A stretch of 64,000 nt of DNA. It comes from Plectonema cf. radiosum LEGE 06105 (lineage in GTDB: Bacteria; Cyanobacteriota; Cyanobacteriia; Cyanobacteriales; Nostocaceae). Each line of letters opens with the position of its first letter. Position 1 is the first letter of the stretch. A model generated the notes under the pieces. It searched no databases. It saw nothing but the letters and a program-made list of their open reading frames with translations, and was not told where the DNA came from. The stretch spans positions 1-64,000 of the forward strand of contig NZ_JADEWL010000020.1 of the NCBI RefSeq assembly GCF_015207665.1, read 5' to 3'. The position numbers and the translations under genes were made by a program. Below are positions 53,174 to 62,647 of this stretch, in pieces.

Positions 53174-53884
53174 ATGATTCGTCCCTATCACCTCACAATC
53201 TTATCTTTACTAATCCTATCCTCCCCTTTACTTGGATTATCAATCAATCAAAGTTTCAGCTACATAGATAGGAATAATGCTGAAAAACTGTTTAGTAATA
53301 TTGAGAGTCCAGGCAATGTTGCTATTTGCCGCGCTGAGGGGAACTGCGAAAAAAATGGTCAATTTACCTCATTATATTATGGTCATATTGACCCATCAAA
53401 AATAGGAGGTAAGCGAGTATTAAATCAAGGCTTTTGTAGCGACTACGGTAAAAGTAAAGCGGGTGATATTGATGGTGCAAATCGCGGCTGTTTGCATCGA
53501 ATAAAATCTCGTTTACCGCGATTAAATAAATTATTTCAACAGCATAATCTTGATGTAAATAAACATACTGCTGCCTATATTAATGCCGTAGATTTATGGA
53601 ATCAAGCAGCACCTAGAGTTAGCGATAATTTTCCTCAAATTTATGCAAATAATATATCCTTTGGATTATCTATTGATGATGCTATTCGTCGCTCCCGAAT
53701 TGATGCATTCAATTTAAGTGCGTCCGGCTTGTTCAACATTTGTAGTAGAGAACCATATTACATATCAAGGCTTGCTGCTTATCCTCGAAATTCAACGCAA
53801 TGGAAGCGTGGATGCATTGATATTGACCAAAACCGCAGACGATTGGCAATCAATGAAGTACTAATTAATCGCGGAGTAATTTAG
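53174..53884 (+). CDS. Secreted muramidase-like protein
   Basis: This encodes 236 residues with an N-terminal hydrophobic segment acting as signal peptide or anchor. After it the sequence IESPGNVAICRAEGNC, then YYGHIDP and NQGFCSDYG, recalls cyanobacterial lysozyme-like proteins (AEG...YYGH.DP). Several Cys may form disulfides outside the cell. It would pair with the M23 enzyme to thin peptidoglycan during transfer. The catalytic Glu in AEGNC is plausible but unproved. Confidence 0.5.
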   Translation: MIRPYHLTILSLLILSSPLLGLSINQSFSYIDRNNAEKLFSNIESPGNVAICRAEGNCEKNGQFTSLYYGHIDPSKIGGKRVLNQGFCSDYGKSKAGDIDGANRGCLHRIKSRLPRLNKLFQQHNLDVNKHTAAYINAVDLWNQAAPRVSDNFPQIYANNISFGLSIDDAIRRSRIDAFNLSASGLFNICSREPYYISRLAAYPRNSTQWKRGCIDIDQNRRRLAINEVLINRGVI

Positions 53885-53886
53885 TC

Positions 53887-55914
53887 ATGGAACTAGATAA
53901 TTATATATATAAAGCTATAGTTCATGCTCATGACAGTGGCATGAGTAAAGATGAAATATTAGAAACAACTATTGCTAATTTGCCCGATAGTTTACACGAC
54001 AATGCGATTGCTATTATTGATAATTTAGATTTCAATAACGAGCAGAATGAGCGTGATTTTAACAATTTATCAGAATTATTTAACTATATATTTTATTTAG
54101 TAAACCAAAATAAGAACGACGAAGCAATACTAAATCAATTATCAAATAGCTGCAACTTGGAGCAATTTGAGTTTGCTAAGTATGCACTGCGTTATATAAA
54201 TATCAATCGCATTCCTTCCGCATGGGAATTAGATAACGTACATAGCGAACTAGTTAAACTTGATATTGATGAATTAATTAAAAAGTGCGAGACTATTAAA
54301 AACTTTGCATATAAAGAAGTTGCATATCGGATAATACTGCAACATCTTTACAGGGCATTTTGTGACAATAAACCGATTAAGTGGTTCATTGATATTGCCC
54401 GCTCAACTACTGATGAAACGATAATCAAGTATTGCGATCGCGCAGCGGTAATGATATCCAAGGCTCAAGGTGTGGAGCCAATTGAGGCATTGGAATCTGC
54501 TAAAACAGATATCGAACAACCGAACATAACAACTTCCGAATCAGGAAAGCTGATTGTAGATACCTTAGCCGAATTTAAGATAGCAGCAGAATATATTGAT
54601 GCACAATGCGGTCCCACCTTTAACCGCATCAAAATAAAATTGGGTAAAGGGGTGTCATTTAAGAAAATTCAAGATTTTGGTAACGACTTTGTGCAGCAAC
54701 TTGGAGACACTTTGAATATGGACACCCCACCAATGGTGTCTGTTGTTCCTGGAGGTGCTGCTATTGATGTCCCCCGTAGGTATAGAGAAATTGTTTATTT
54801 CAAAGATTACGCTGATTTCTCTTCACCAATAGATATACACAATATTGTCATCCCCGGTGGTGTTGGTGTTGATGGGAAATATGTTGATATCCCGCTCTCT
54901 GACGAAAACGTTACTCATATTCTTGGTGGTGGAAGAACTCGTGGGGGTAAATCACAATTTGAGAAAGCAGCGATACTTTACCTAGCACGTCGTTACCCCC
55001 CGTCGGTAGTTCAACTGGCTTTGTCAGATGTTAAGCGAGTTACTTTTAGCAAATTTTCTAAGTTACCTCACCTAATTGCACCCGTAGCTAAAGATGCTGA
55101 ATCTAGCGCCAAATTATTTAGTTTGCTGGTGGAGCATATGGAAGCCCGATATCGGGAGTTTGAGAAGGTAGGTGTAGAGACGATAGCCGAATTCAATCGC
55201 AAGCATTACCCAGATTTAATTATGACTCGGATAGCGACATGGGCAGACGAATGTTTTGACTTGCTAACTGACAAAGTTCATTGCGACTTTATTGAATTGG
55301 ACATGATGAAACTTTTAGCTAAAGCTGGGGGTGCGGGTATTCACATAATGCTTTACACCCAACGTCCAGACAAAAACGTTATTAATCCTTTAATTCGGAG
55401 TAATTTCCCTGCCAAAACCGCATTTGCGACTACTCGCCCAGAAGATAGCTGCATTATCTTAGGCGACGATAATACCTTAGCTGCTAACTTGTTGGGCTAT
55501 GGAGACTTTTTATATAAAACTTCTACTAAAATTGTACGACTTCAAGCTCTTTATGTCGGCGATGCGGAGGAACCGGAATATTTTGAAAAGCTCTTAGAAG
55601 AAGCAATAAATCAGGAAGATATTTATAATGCTTGGCAACCAAAAGATATTGAAGAGTTTTCTCATTCTGAAAATATAAACTCCAGTCACAAAGATGATAA
55701 AGCAAAATTTGATCATAGTTTTGGCTTTGAGATAAAGCTTGATGATGAATCCAAAAACTCGATATTAAATTTATGTAGAAGGAATTATCGTGTTGATGAG
55801 ATAGTTAAAGCAATATTTAATATTTCTCGATATGACGGTAAATCGTACAAAAAATATCGAACTGTTGTAGAAAATTTTTTAAGTAGTCAAGGGTGTGAAG
55901 AAGATGATATATGA
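53887..55914 (+). CDS. FtsK/SpoIIIE-type DNA translocase
   Basis: This encodes 675 residues. An N-terminal helical region of about 300 residues is unlike FtsK. The motor domain has Walker A GGGRTRGGKSQF near 350 and Walker B IATWADECFD near 453, then YTQRPDKNVINPLIRSNFP, the sensor typical of FtsK-type pumps. The C-terminus has a small helical domain that could bind DNA. No VirD4/VirB4 pair is visible, so this unit may move double-stranded DNA as in actinobacterial Tra systems. It overlaps the next gene by 11 bp. Confidence 0.85.
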   Translation: MELDNYIYKAIVHAHDSGMSKDEILETTIANLPDSLHDNAIAIIDNLDFNNEQNERDFNNLSELFNYIFYLVNQNKNDEAILNQLSNSCNLEQFEFAKYALRYININRIPSAWELDNVHSELVKLDIDELIKKCETIKNFAYKEVAYRIILQHLYRAFCDNKPIKWFIDIARSTTDETIIKYCDRAAVMISKAQGVEPIEALESAKTDIEQPNITTSESGKLIVDTLAEFKIAAEYIDAQCGPTFNRIKIKLGKGVSFKKIQDFGNDFVQQLGDTLNMDTPPMVSVVPGGAAIDVPRRYREIVYFKDYADFSSPIDIHNIVIPGGVGVDGKYVDIPLSDENVTHILGGGRTRGGKSQFEKAAILYLARRYPPSVVQLALSDVKRVTFSKFSKLPHLIAPVAKDAESSAKLFSLLVEHMEARYREFEKVGVETIAEFNRKHYPDLIMTRIATWADECFDLLTDKVHCDFIELDMMKLLAKAGGAGIHIMLYTQRPDKNVINPLIRSNFPAKTAFATTRPEDSCIILGDDNTLAANLLGYGDFLYKTSTKIVRLQALYVGDAEEPEYFEKLLEEAINQEDIYNAWQPKDIEEFSHSENINSSHKDDKAKFDHSFGFEIKLDDESKNSILNLCRRNYRVDEIVKAIFNISRYDGKSYKKYRTVVENFLSSQGCEEDDI

Positions 55915-56344
55915 ACTTAAAATGCCCTTACCACCAACTATGAATGAAATTATCAATACTGCCCGTAGTGGTTGGCAACCAAGTAATAAATTAAAAAAGC
56001 AGTGGACAAATAAAATCGCTAACTTTGTTAAGAACTGTGGATTTACCTTAAATGATAAAATTTGGATTGAATTTCATTGGTATTTACGTAACTTTGGTAG
56101 AGATGCTGATAATACGGCGGCAGCTGCAAAATTCATTATGGATGGTTTAGTTAGTGCTAAAGCAATTCGTAATGATAATTTGACAGTAATTCAATCGCCG
56201 GTAGTTCATTATTATCATCGTTGTTCTGGTAATGATATTGTAATAATACGACTATCCCCTACTCCTGAATTTTTGTTAGATAATTTTTTACTATCTAATA
56301 ATTTTCCATCCACAAAGCTTGAGCAATATTTATTGAATTCATAG
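55904..56344 (+). CDS. RusA-family Holliday junction resolvase-like protein
   Basis: This encodes 146 residues from the ATG at 55904, within the end of the translocase gene. The pattern LPPTMNEI, then GRDADNTAAAAKFIMDGL and IRNDNLTVI, contains the DxDN and second Asp of RusA-type endonucleases. These cut four-way junctions at the end of recombination. On a conjugative element it could resolve integration intermediates. Confidence 0.8.
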   Translation: MIYELKMPLPPTMNEIINTARSGWQPSNKLKKQWTNKIANFVKNCGFTLNDKIWIEFHWYLRNFGRDADNTAAAAKFIMDGLVSAKAIRNDNLTVIQSPVVHYYHRCSGNDIVIIRLSPTPEFLLDNFLLSNNFPSTKLEQYLLNS

Positions 56345-56348
56345 TTTT

Positions 56349-56510
56349 ATGAAAGAAGAAATAAACAAGAATAAAGAAGCCCTGTGTTGTGCCTTAGAAG
56401 CGTTGAATTATTATGCTGATACCTCCAATTGGGGAACAGTTTCTACCTATGGTCATAAAAAAGCTAATAGATGGATTGGGGAAGGAGAAGGAATTGAAGA
56501 CGGCATCTGA
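56349..56510 (+). CDS. Small 53-residue protein
   Basis: The frame MKEEINKNKEALCCALEALN... ends GEGIEDGI. An adjacent frame continues the helical character (LKTASDALRKIDLIL) to 56567, so a frameshift may have split one small gene of about 70 residues. It starts 5 nt after the resolvase stop. No known family. Confidence 0.4.
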   Translation: MKEEINKNKEALCCALEALNYYADTSNWGTVSTYGHKKANRWIGEGEGIEDGI

Positions 56511-56745
56511 TGCATTACGTAAAATTGATTTAATTTTAAGCGAGGCACCCGGCAGTTCTGGTGAGTAAAAGCAAGTTCGATTCTTGCTATTGCCATTGGG
56601 AGCTTTTAAGGATACCGAACTCGAATTAATTGCTATTAAAAATACCGCACTTTTAGTAGATAGTAGGTTTGACTAAAAAGCTTTCATATCCTGCGTTGTG
56701 CGGGGCTAATAAATATTAGTTGAAACACAATGTATGGAGGTTCAT

Positions 56746-57990
56746 ATGTTACGAAGAAGATTATCAACTTTTTTGGATGAAGCTAGCTGTTTTCTTGGCG
56801 CATCTTGTCTGATTGCTGTATTTACCGGCTGTATTACCGCAGTTGTTGCTGTAGGAGGATACTCACTACAAAAGTGCGGTATTGTTCGACAAGGAAATAC
56901 TTGGAATCATGTGTGGCGTTTCGCTTTAATCTCATCTACGGTTGGTGTAGGAGGTATTAGCTCCGCTTTCGCATTAGCATCAGTTTCAAAAAAGTTGCAT
57001 GAGGAATTGAGCGAGGAAGAAGTATCAAGTAATCAACTGTTATCATTTACAAGCCTTAAACTAGCAAGTGAACCTGAAGAAAAGGTGGAAAAGCCTTGCG
57101 TTTACACCTATTATTTTGTGGAAATCAAAGGGAATCCATCAATTAACAGGTTGATGGTTGCTCCTCGTATGCAATCAAATTCAATCAACCTATGCAATTG
57201 CGTACTTACTGAGAATGAAGAAGATTTGGCGTTAATCCACGAAAATCAAAGTGAAATTAACCCAGGTTTGGTAGGGAAAACCTTTTCGTCATATCAACCA
57301 TTAACAGAAGAAGCATTACGCGAACACTTGGACATTCATCGTTCGTATATTCATGCGCGTCAAGGAGGAGATTTTAATCCCTCCAATTTGCAATCTTGCA
57401 AAGGATGTCAAAATTTACACGGTGAAGATAAAATCGTTTGCGGCATCTATCCTTATGGATGGGATGGAGTCGATTGTCCTTATAAAAACTGGGATAAAAG
57501 GAAAGCGCTTCGTCCTTATGAAGATGATGCAGTTATTGCATCATTAGCTCAAGAATTAAATGGTTGGAAAATTTTTAAGTATGACGATTTTCTTAGTTTA
57601 TTCCATCCTCAAACCTATGGTCAATTTAGCTTTGATTTTGATGGCAAGCTTCTTCCTTATTCCAATAAGCTAGCTGGGCTTGAAAAGGGAAATATTGTTG
57701 ATTATGTTTACTTCTTGCGTCGAGAGCGACAATTTCAGCATGATTATTCACACGCTGATTTTATCGAAAAAGCAAGTCTTTTTCTAATAGGAGCAGATGC
57801 AACAATTAGTGTGGATGATTTTAAGATATTTGTAAAAGAGAAAGACTCAAATGTTGTCCATACTTTTTTACATAATGGCGAACCATTTTTTGCTAATAAC
57901 TCTGCTTGTCCTCCAAAGCTTAAAGACAATTACAATTTATCTACGTTGATTGACTTTTTGTATAACGACGTAGGTGAATTGGATTCTTAG
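56746..57990 (+). CDS. Membrane protein with Cys-rich C-terminal domain
   Basis: This encodes 414 residues. GGAGG lies 5 nt before the ATG at 56746, so the Met four codons upstream is not the start. Two membrane helices (about 17-40 and 59-84) precede a soluble region. It contains a Cys cluster (SCKGCQNLHGEDKIVCGIYP, then VDCPYKNW, about 218-245) that could bind zinc or a cofactor, followed by an alpha/beta domain. I recognise no family. It lies downstream of the transfer operon. Confidence 0.55.
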   Translation: MLRRRLSTFLDEASCFLGASCLIAVFTGCITAVVAVGGYSLQKCGIVRQGNTWNHVWRFALISSTVGVGGISSAFALASVSKKLHEELSEEEVSSNQLLSFTSLKLASEPEEKVEKPCVYTYYFVEIKGNPSINRLMVAPRMQSNSINLCNCVLTENEEDLALIHENQSEINPGLVGKTFSSYQPLTEEALREHLDIHRSYIHARQGGDFNPSNLQSCKGCQNLHGEDKIVCGIYPYGWDGVDCPYKNWDKRKALRPYEDDAVIASLAQELNGWKIFKYDDFLSLFHPQTYGQFSFDFDGKLLPYSNKLAGLEKGNIVDYVYFLRRERQFQHDYSHADFIEKASLFLIGADATISVDDFKIFVKEKDSNVVHTFLHNGEPFFANNSACPPKLKDNYNLSTLIDFLYNDVGELDS

Positions 57991-58025
57991 CTTAAATTTT
58001 CTTTTTAAAACTTTTGAAACCTCCA

Positions 58026-58135
58026 CCTCTAATTTCTAGTTATTAGTGGCGGTACCGAACTACTTAGTACGGGGGATTTTCCCCCACTACTGGGTAGTAA
58101 TCGATAACCGCTACTCAATTGTTATTAATTAGAGG
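58026..58135 (+). promoter_or_regulatory. 110-nt imperfect inverted repeat covering the next gene's ribosome site
   Basis: Three nested pairs are visible. CCTCTAATT (58026-58034) pairs with AATTAGAGG (58127-58135). AGTGGCGGT pairs with ACCGCTACT (58045-58115, one mismatch). The inner GGGGGATTTTCCCCC closes a tight loop. AGAGG is the ribosome binding site of the gene at 58144 and lies in the outer arm. The structure could hide that site until something opens it. A terminator or mobile hairpin is the alternative. Confidence 0.55.
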
Positions 58136-58143
58136 AAATCGCA

Positions 58144-58563
58144 ATGTTCACAACTCAATTTATCACAACTCCAGAAATTGTTTGTACTATCAACGATTTA
58201 TTGTTTCCCATCTTCTTGTTTTGTTTTATATTTGGGCTTTTATGCTATCTAACTTACGATTATGAGCAGCATGAAATATCGGAGGAAATTGATAGCAAGT
58301 CCGATTGTGTTGAAGTAACTAAAATGCAGTCTGAGTCGGAAATAATTCCAGCAATAAAAGAAGAAGCAATGACAATTGTTGAGAAGGATAAGCAAGCTAA
58401 GTTGTTAATTGGTTTGGGTATCCGAAACCTACGCTTGTTTTGTAAGCAACGGCAAATTCAAGGTTATTCCACTGTTTATAAGCGAGGAAAGATAAAAGGT
58501 TTAGCCAACTTTTTACTTAGTCAAGGATACTTTTACTCGGATATTGTAATTGCATTGAAATAA
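58144..58563 (+). CDS. Single-pass membrane protein
   Basis: This encodes 139 residues. A hydrophobic helix (LLFPIFLFCFIFGLLCYL, about 19-36) follows a short N-terminus. The rest is an acidic linker and a basic C-terminal domain (LRLFCKQRQIQGYSTVYKRG, then LANFLLSQGY) that may bind nucleic acid. It is translated under the hairpin described at 58026. No known family. Confidence 0.5.
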   Translation: MFTTQFITTPEIVCTINDLLFPIFLFCFIFGLLCYLTYDYEQHEISEEIDSKSDCVEVTKMQSESEIIPAIKEEAMTIVEKDKQAKLLIGLGIRNLRLFCKQRQIQGYSTVYKRGKIKGLANFLLSQGYFYSDIVIALK

Positions 58564-58714
58564 ACGATTTTTAAATTAGCCTCGTAAGACGAAGGATAAT
58601 TTTGATAATACTATTTTTATAACTTTACTTAGAAGTTATTAATCAAATTTTGGTGAGGAATCTTAAATAATTTAACTTATTAAATAACTAAAAATTTAGT
58701 TTTAAGGAAGCAAA

Positions 58715-58912
58715 ATGTGTTTTTATGAAGTATTAGCTTGGAAGGTGTACGACAAAATATACTCCTTAAAAAAAAACAATATACTTCTATATGACTTAAC
58801 TAAAATACGAAATCTTAAGAAGTGTTCGTTTAGCTTAATTTATGGGAATACTAAGTTGGTTGGATTAGCAAAGATTCAAAATCTAAATACATCTTACACA
58901 AAGCTATATTAA
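58715..58912 (+). CDS. Small basic hypothetical protein
   Basis: This encodes 65 residues with AGGAAG before the ATG. It is rich in Lys, Tyr and Asn and contains no domain I recognise. It precedes the next gene by 8 bp on the same strand, so the two probably form one transcript. AT-rich composition tempers confidence. Confidence 0.4.
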   Translation: MCFYEVLAWKVYDKIYSLKKNNILLYDLTKIRNLKKCSFSLIYGNTKLVGLAKIQNLNTSYTKLY

Positions 58913-58919
58913 AGATATT

Positions 58920-59558
58920 ATGCCCTATACAATAGAAAATTGGAAACAGAGAATTGCTTCACGCTCGGATTTAACAGGACATCTTATACATTTAACTAGA
59001 CCTAAAAATATAAATGGTAAAGAATTTAGTTCGATTGAAGTCTTAATGAAAATTATTCAAGAACAATGCTTGATTGGTAGTTCCACTAAATCGGGTCTTA
59101 TCTGTGGATCAAGGAAAGCAGTTTGTTTCCAAGATACACCCCTTTATCAGCTATCACAAAATATTTATTCAGAACAAGAATATCGTAGTAAAAATCCTCA
59201 AGCGAAGGTGCGTTATGTGGGTGCAGGATTAATGTTTCCAAAGCCATATATTTATCGTCAGGGTGGAAGACCAGTAATTTATGACAATACTGAAGATGCA
59301 AAAAACTATTTACCGAGTCATGAATTATGGCGAGTTGTGAGATTGGAACTAAGTGATGATACTAATATAATTGATTGGACTCATGAGCGTGAGTGGCGCA
59401 TTCCTGATGATTTCAAGTTTGAAATCAATCAAACGATAGTAATTTTACCTAATACAAATGCTTACAAAAATTTTATTACCCTTTGTAGGTCTATTAATCA
59501 TATAAATATTCTAAATGAAATTCGAGGAATAGTTACTCTAAATGCTGTTTTCTTTTAA
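58920..59558 (+). CDS. Phage- or defence-type protein of unknown function
   Basis: This encodes 212 residues. Conserved-looking blocks are LTGHLIHLTRPK near 18, AVCFQDTPLYQL near 66, GGRPVIYD near 110 and DWTHEREWRIP near 150. These remind me of uncharacterised proteins near phage and abortive-infection genes. The early His, the central Tyr and the late Glu are placed as in some ADP-ribosyltransferase folds, but I cannot confirm this. It stands alone upstream of the TerY-P-type operon. Confidence 0.5.
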   Translation: MPYTIENWKQRIASRSDLTGHLIHLTRPKNINGKEFSSIEVLMKIIQEQCLIGSSTKSGLICGSRKAVCFQDTPLYQLSQNIYSEQEYRSKNPQAKVRYVGAGLMFPKPYIYRQGGRPVIYDNTEDAKNYLPSHELWRVVRLELSDDTNIIDWTHEREWRIPDDFKFEINQTIVILPNTNAYKNFITLCRSINHINILNEIRGIVTLNAVFF

Positions 59559-59793
59559 TCTATAGATGTTTTTCCTATAATTAAATTCTTATCTAATTTG
59601 TAAAAGTTTCAAAAATATCTCGGTGATAATCCGGTGGTTATAGATTTTCAGAAAGTGTTAATTTAAACTTATCCTTTCTATGCTTGTCTGACGAAAACAT
59701 AAAAAGGCTTCAAATATACTTACATCATTTATTGGTAATAGCGTCGATAAAAGATGTTTGAATTTATAAAAATAAAAAAATATAATTCTTGAA

Positions 59794-60489
59794 ATGAACA
59801 GGTTCAAGCAATTTACTGTTTCTGCTGCTAAAAAAATGCCTGTCATAATCCTTGCAGATGTTAGCGGGAGTATGAGCGTTGATGGCAAGATAGAAACACT
59901 TAACAGAGCGATCGCCGAAATGATTTCTTCTTTCCAAGAGGAGGAATATGCTGGTGCCGAAATCCATATTGCGGTTGTGACTTTTGGTCAAGGTGGAGCT
60001 AAAATCCATCTGCCTTTGCAAGTTGCGTCTGGGGTTGAATGGACTGATATGGAAGCGATTGGTTCTACACCGATGGGAGAGGCTTTTGAGGTAGTTCAGG
60101 GTATTGTAGAAGATAAAAATCAAATAGCTAGTCGAGATTATCATCCTACTATTGTTTTAGTTTCTGATGGTCAACCTACTAATCGAACAGGTCATTTGAC
60201 AGATGAATGGAAACAACCGCTACAAGAGTTACTCAACTCCTCAAGAGCTTCTAAAGCATTGCGCTTGTCGATGGCTATTGGTGCGGATGCTGACTATGAG
60301 GTGCTAAAGGAATTCTTGCAAAATCAACAGCAGCAAGATATACCAGTATTTCGCGCTGATGAAGCACATCAAATTCGCCAGTTCTTCCGTTGGGTAACAT
60401 TAAGCGTGACAAGTCGTTCTAGAAGCGTGAGTCCCAATACTGTATCTATTAAAGACTTTGGTAATGTTGAAGACCTAGAAATGTTCTGA
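59794..60489 (+). CDS. TerY-type VWA-domain protein
   Basis: This encodes 231 residues. The metal-ion-dependent adhesion site is complete: DVSGSMS near residue 21, the Thr in GSTPMGEAF near 90 and Asp in LVSDGQP near 124. The layout matches TerY proteins, which are VWA proteins linked to tellurite-type stress modules. Its stop overlaps the start of the phosphatase gene (TGATG). It would serve as a scaffold whose Ser/Thr residues are possible kinase targets. Confidence 0.85.
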   Translation: MNRFKQFTVSAAKKMPVIILADVSGSMSVDGKIETLNRAIAEMISSFQEEEYAGAEIHIAVVTFGQGGAKIHLPLQVASGVEWTDMEAIGSTPMGEAFEVVQGIVEDKNQIASRDYHPTIVLVSDGQPTNRTGHLTDEWKQPLQELLNSSRASKALRLSMAIGADADYEVLKEFLQNQQQQDIPVFRADEAHQIRQFFRWVTLSVTSRSRSVSPNTVSIKDFGNVEDLEMF

Positions 60490-61238
60490 TGGCACAGAAA
60501 TTATTAACTCAGGTGCAATGCTTTGGTGCTTCTGTAAAAGGACCGCTTCACAAACGTGAAGGTCGTCCAAATGAAGATGCTTGGGAATTTATGCGTGGTA
60601 GTTTTGGTACCGCTATTGTAGTCAGTGATGGCATGGGTTCTAAGCCAAATGCTCGCACTGGAGCGCGTATGGCTTGTCGCGCGGTAAAAGAAGCACTGCA
60701 ATACTGGGCAAAAATTGAAGGTGCGTCGCCAGTAATGCTCTTACGGTTAGTACATATACTGTGGGGAATGCGGGTATTACCTATTAGTGAGGAAGATAGT
60801 GCTGCCACTTGCGTATTTGCTGTGGTTGTTCCCTCTGGGGAACTACTTGTAGCAAAATTAGGGGATGGAATCGCCGCAATAAGGGAAAGCGATGGCAAAG
60901 TTGTTCTAATTGGTGATGAGCGTACCGGGTTTTGCAATCAAACTACAGCTTTGGGTATAGCAAAGTCAACCAAAGAATGGTCTGTAATTACTAGACCAAG
61001 TTTAGCTCCTGGGGCTGCTGTTTTATTAGCTACTGATGGGATAGCAGACGATTTGATAGAGGAGCAGGTAGGAGGTTTTATCAAATTTCTTGTAGAAGAA
61101 TTCGCTTATATGGAACCCGCAACCAGGTGGAGAGCTTTATGCCACGAGTTGCGAAATTGGTCTACACCTAAACACATGGATGATAAGACTTTGGCGGTTC
61201 TTTGGCATCAAAAAGATGATTTAGGAGGTGCAGCTTAA
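60489..61238 (+). CDS. PP2C-family Ser/Thr phosphatase
   Basis: This encodes 249 residues. Metal-binding motifs are NEDAW near residue 28, SDGMGS near 45 and ATDGIADD near 181, with the late Asp in DDKTLAVL near 232. It has the compact PP2C fold of TerY-P triads and lacks a membrane segment. It overlaps both neighbouring genes by one base. It would reverse phosphorylation by the following kinase. Confidence 0.88.
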   Translation: MAQKLLTQVQCFGASVKGPLHKREGRPNEDAWEFMRGSFGTAIVVSDGMGSKPNARTGARMACRAVKEALQYWAKIEGASPVMLLRLVHILWGMRVLPISEEDSAATCVFAVVVPSGELLVAKLGDGIAAIRESDGKVVLIGDERTGFCNQTTALGIAKSTKEWSVITRPSLAPGAAVLLATDGIADDLIEEQVGGFIKFLVEEFAYMEPATRWRALCHELRNWSTPKHMDDKTLAVLWHQKDDLGGAA

Positions 61239-62647
61239 TGATAGAACAAAAGAAAAGAGTAGTAGACGAAGTTGGTCAGGTATATCAACTGGGTAAAGAA
61301 TTAGGTCGCGGAGGACAAGGTGCTGTTTTTGCGGTTGAGAATGGTAATCTTGCAGTAAAAATTATTTTTGACCGTTCTGCTGCACGTCGTAATCATTTTA
61401 AAAAGCAACTAACATCGGTAAAGATGTTATGTGACATAGAAAAACTTTTCGTCGCACGTCCACGAGAGATGTTAGAAGCTCCATATGTTGGTTATGTGAT
61501 GGAACTTTTAACTGATATGGTTCCTATTAGTAAATTAATTAATATTCCTAAAAATACAAATTGCTTAATTGAATGGTATTTAGAAGGTGGGGGACTTCGC
61601 CGTCGTTTATTATTACTAGCGCGTTGTGCAGAAAGTTTAGCTCAGTTACACGGTAAAGGACTTGTATATAGCGACCCTTCACCGAATAATATCTTTATTT
61701 CTAATGATGTTAGTAATAATGATATTATCCGCTTCATCGATGCTGATAATCTTCAATATTCAAGTTCTTCATCTTCCATAAATGTTTATACTCCCGAATT
61801 TGGCGCACCGGAATTAGTTACGGAAAAGTCGGGTGTTAATACTCTTACTGATGCTCATGCTTTTGCTGTTATAGCATTCAAAACTTTATCTTTAGTTCAC
61901 CCGTTGATGGGAGATATGGTTAATGATGGAGAACCCGAATTAGAAACACAAGCCTTGGAAGGAAAATTACCTTGGATTGATGACCCTGAAGATAATCAAA
62001 ACTCCACAAATCAGGGATTTCCAAGAGATATTGTACTTTCTCCATATCTAATAGAATTATCAAAAAAATGTTTTGGAGTTGGTCTTAATCAACCTTCCAA
62101 AAGACCAGGTGTTGGACAATGGGCTGAAAGACTATATTCAGCAGCAGATTGTACTATTTGCTGTCCGGAATGTAATAGTACATATTATATAAAGAAAAAA
62201 AAATACAATACTACATCTTACATAAATCAAACAAATTGTCCTTGGTGTGATTATCCCAGACCTGCTTTTGTTCAAGTTGCAATTCAACGTTGGGAAATGC
62301 TTGAAGGACGTTTTAAAGAACAAAAACCTTTACAAATTCTTGCTTTAAATTCTTATGAACCTTTAATTCTAACTAATAGAATTATTAGCGGTAGAACGGG
62401 TATAGATAGTCATAATCCTAATATTGAACTTGTTTTAGAAGGAGAAATTATTAAAGTACGCAGTGTTAACGGTCAATGTTTCTGGTTGACATCTGAAGGA
62501 ACTCAAATAGAGAAAGAAGTACGGGATAAATGGGTTCGCTTTCCTGCAAGAACTGGGAAAGATGGCTCCTGGCTCTTACATTTTAACCATCTTGATTGCT
62601 CCCATCGTCTGGCTAGTTTTCAGCTCTTTCGGGGAGAAAATGTATGA
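61238..62647 (+). CDS. Protein kinase with C-terminal zinc ribbon
   Basis: This encodes 469 residues. The Gly-rich loop LGRGGQGAVF (about 21-30), the Lys of LAVKII near 40, the catalytic loop YSDPSPNNIF near 145 (HxD variant YxD) and FIDADN near 166 make a Ser/Thr kinase core. Two Cys pairs (CCPEC near 306 and CPWC near 334) form a zinc ribbon. The last 130 residues form a beta-rich domain. This is the third member of the TerY-P triad. It overlaps the next gene as ATGA. Confidence 0.88.
   Translation: MIEQKKRVVDEVGQVYQLGKELGRGGQGAVFAVENGNLAVKIIFDRSAARRNHFKKQLTSVKMLCDIEKLFVARPREMLEAPYVGYVMELLTDMVPISKLINIPKNTNCLIEWYLEGGGLRRRLLLLARCAESLAQLHGKGLVYSDPSPNNIFISNDVSNNDIIRFIDADNLQYSSSSSSINVYTPEFGAPELVTEKSGVNTLTDAHAFAVIAFKTLSLVHPLMGDMVNDGEPELETQALEGKLPWIDDPEDNQNSTNQGFPRDIVLSPYLIELSKKCFGVGLNQPSKRPGVGQWAERLYSAADCTICCPECNSTYYIKKKKYNTTSYINQTNCPWCDYPRPAFVQVAIQRWEMLEGRFKEQKPLQILALNSYEPLILTNRIISGRTGIDSHNPNIELVLEGEIIKVRSVNGQCFWLTSEGTQIEKEVRDKWVRFPARTGKDGSWLLHFNHLDCSHRLASFQLFRGENV

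Noticed and set aside
59658-60144. Minus-strand frames opposite the VWA gene
   Set aside because: They oppose the MIDAS-containing frame and contain no domain.
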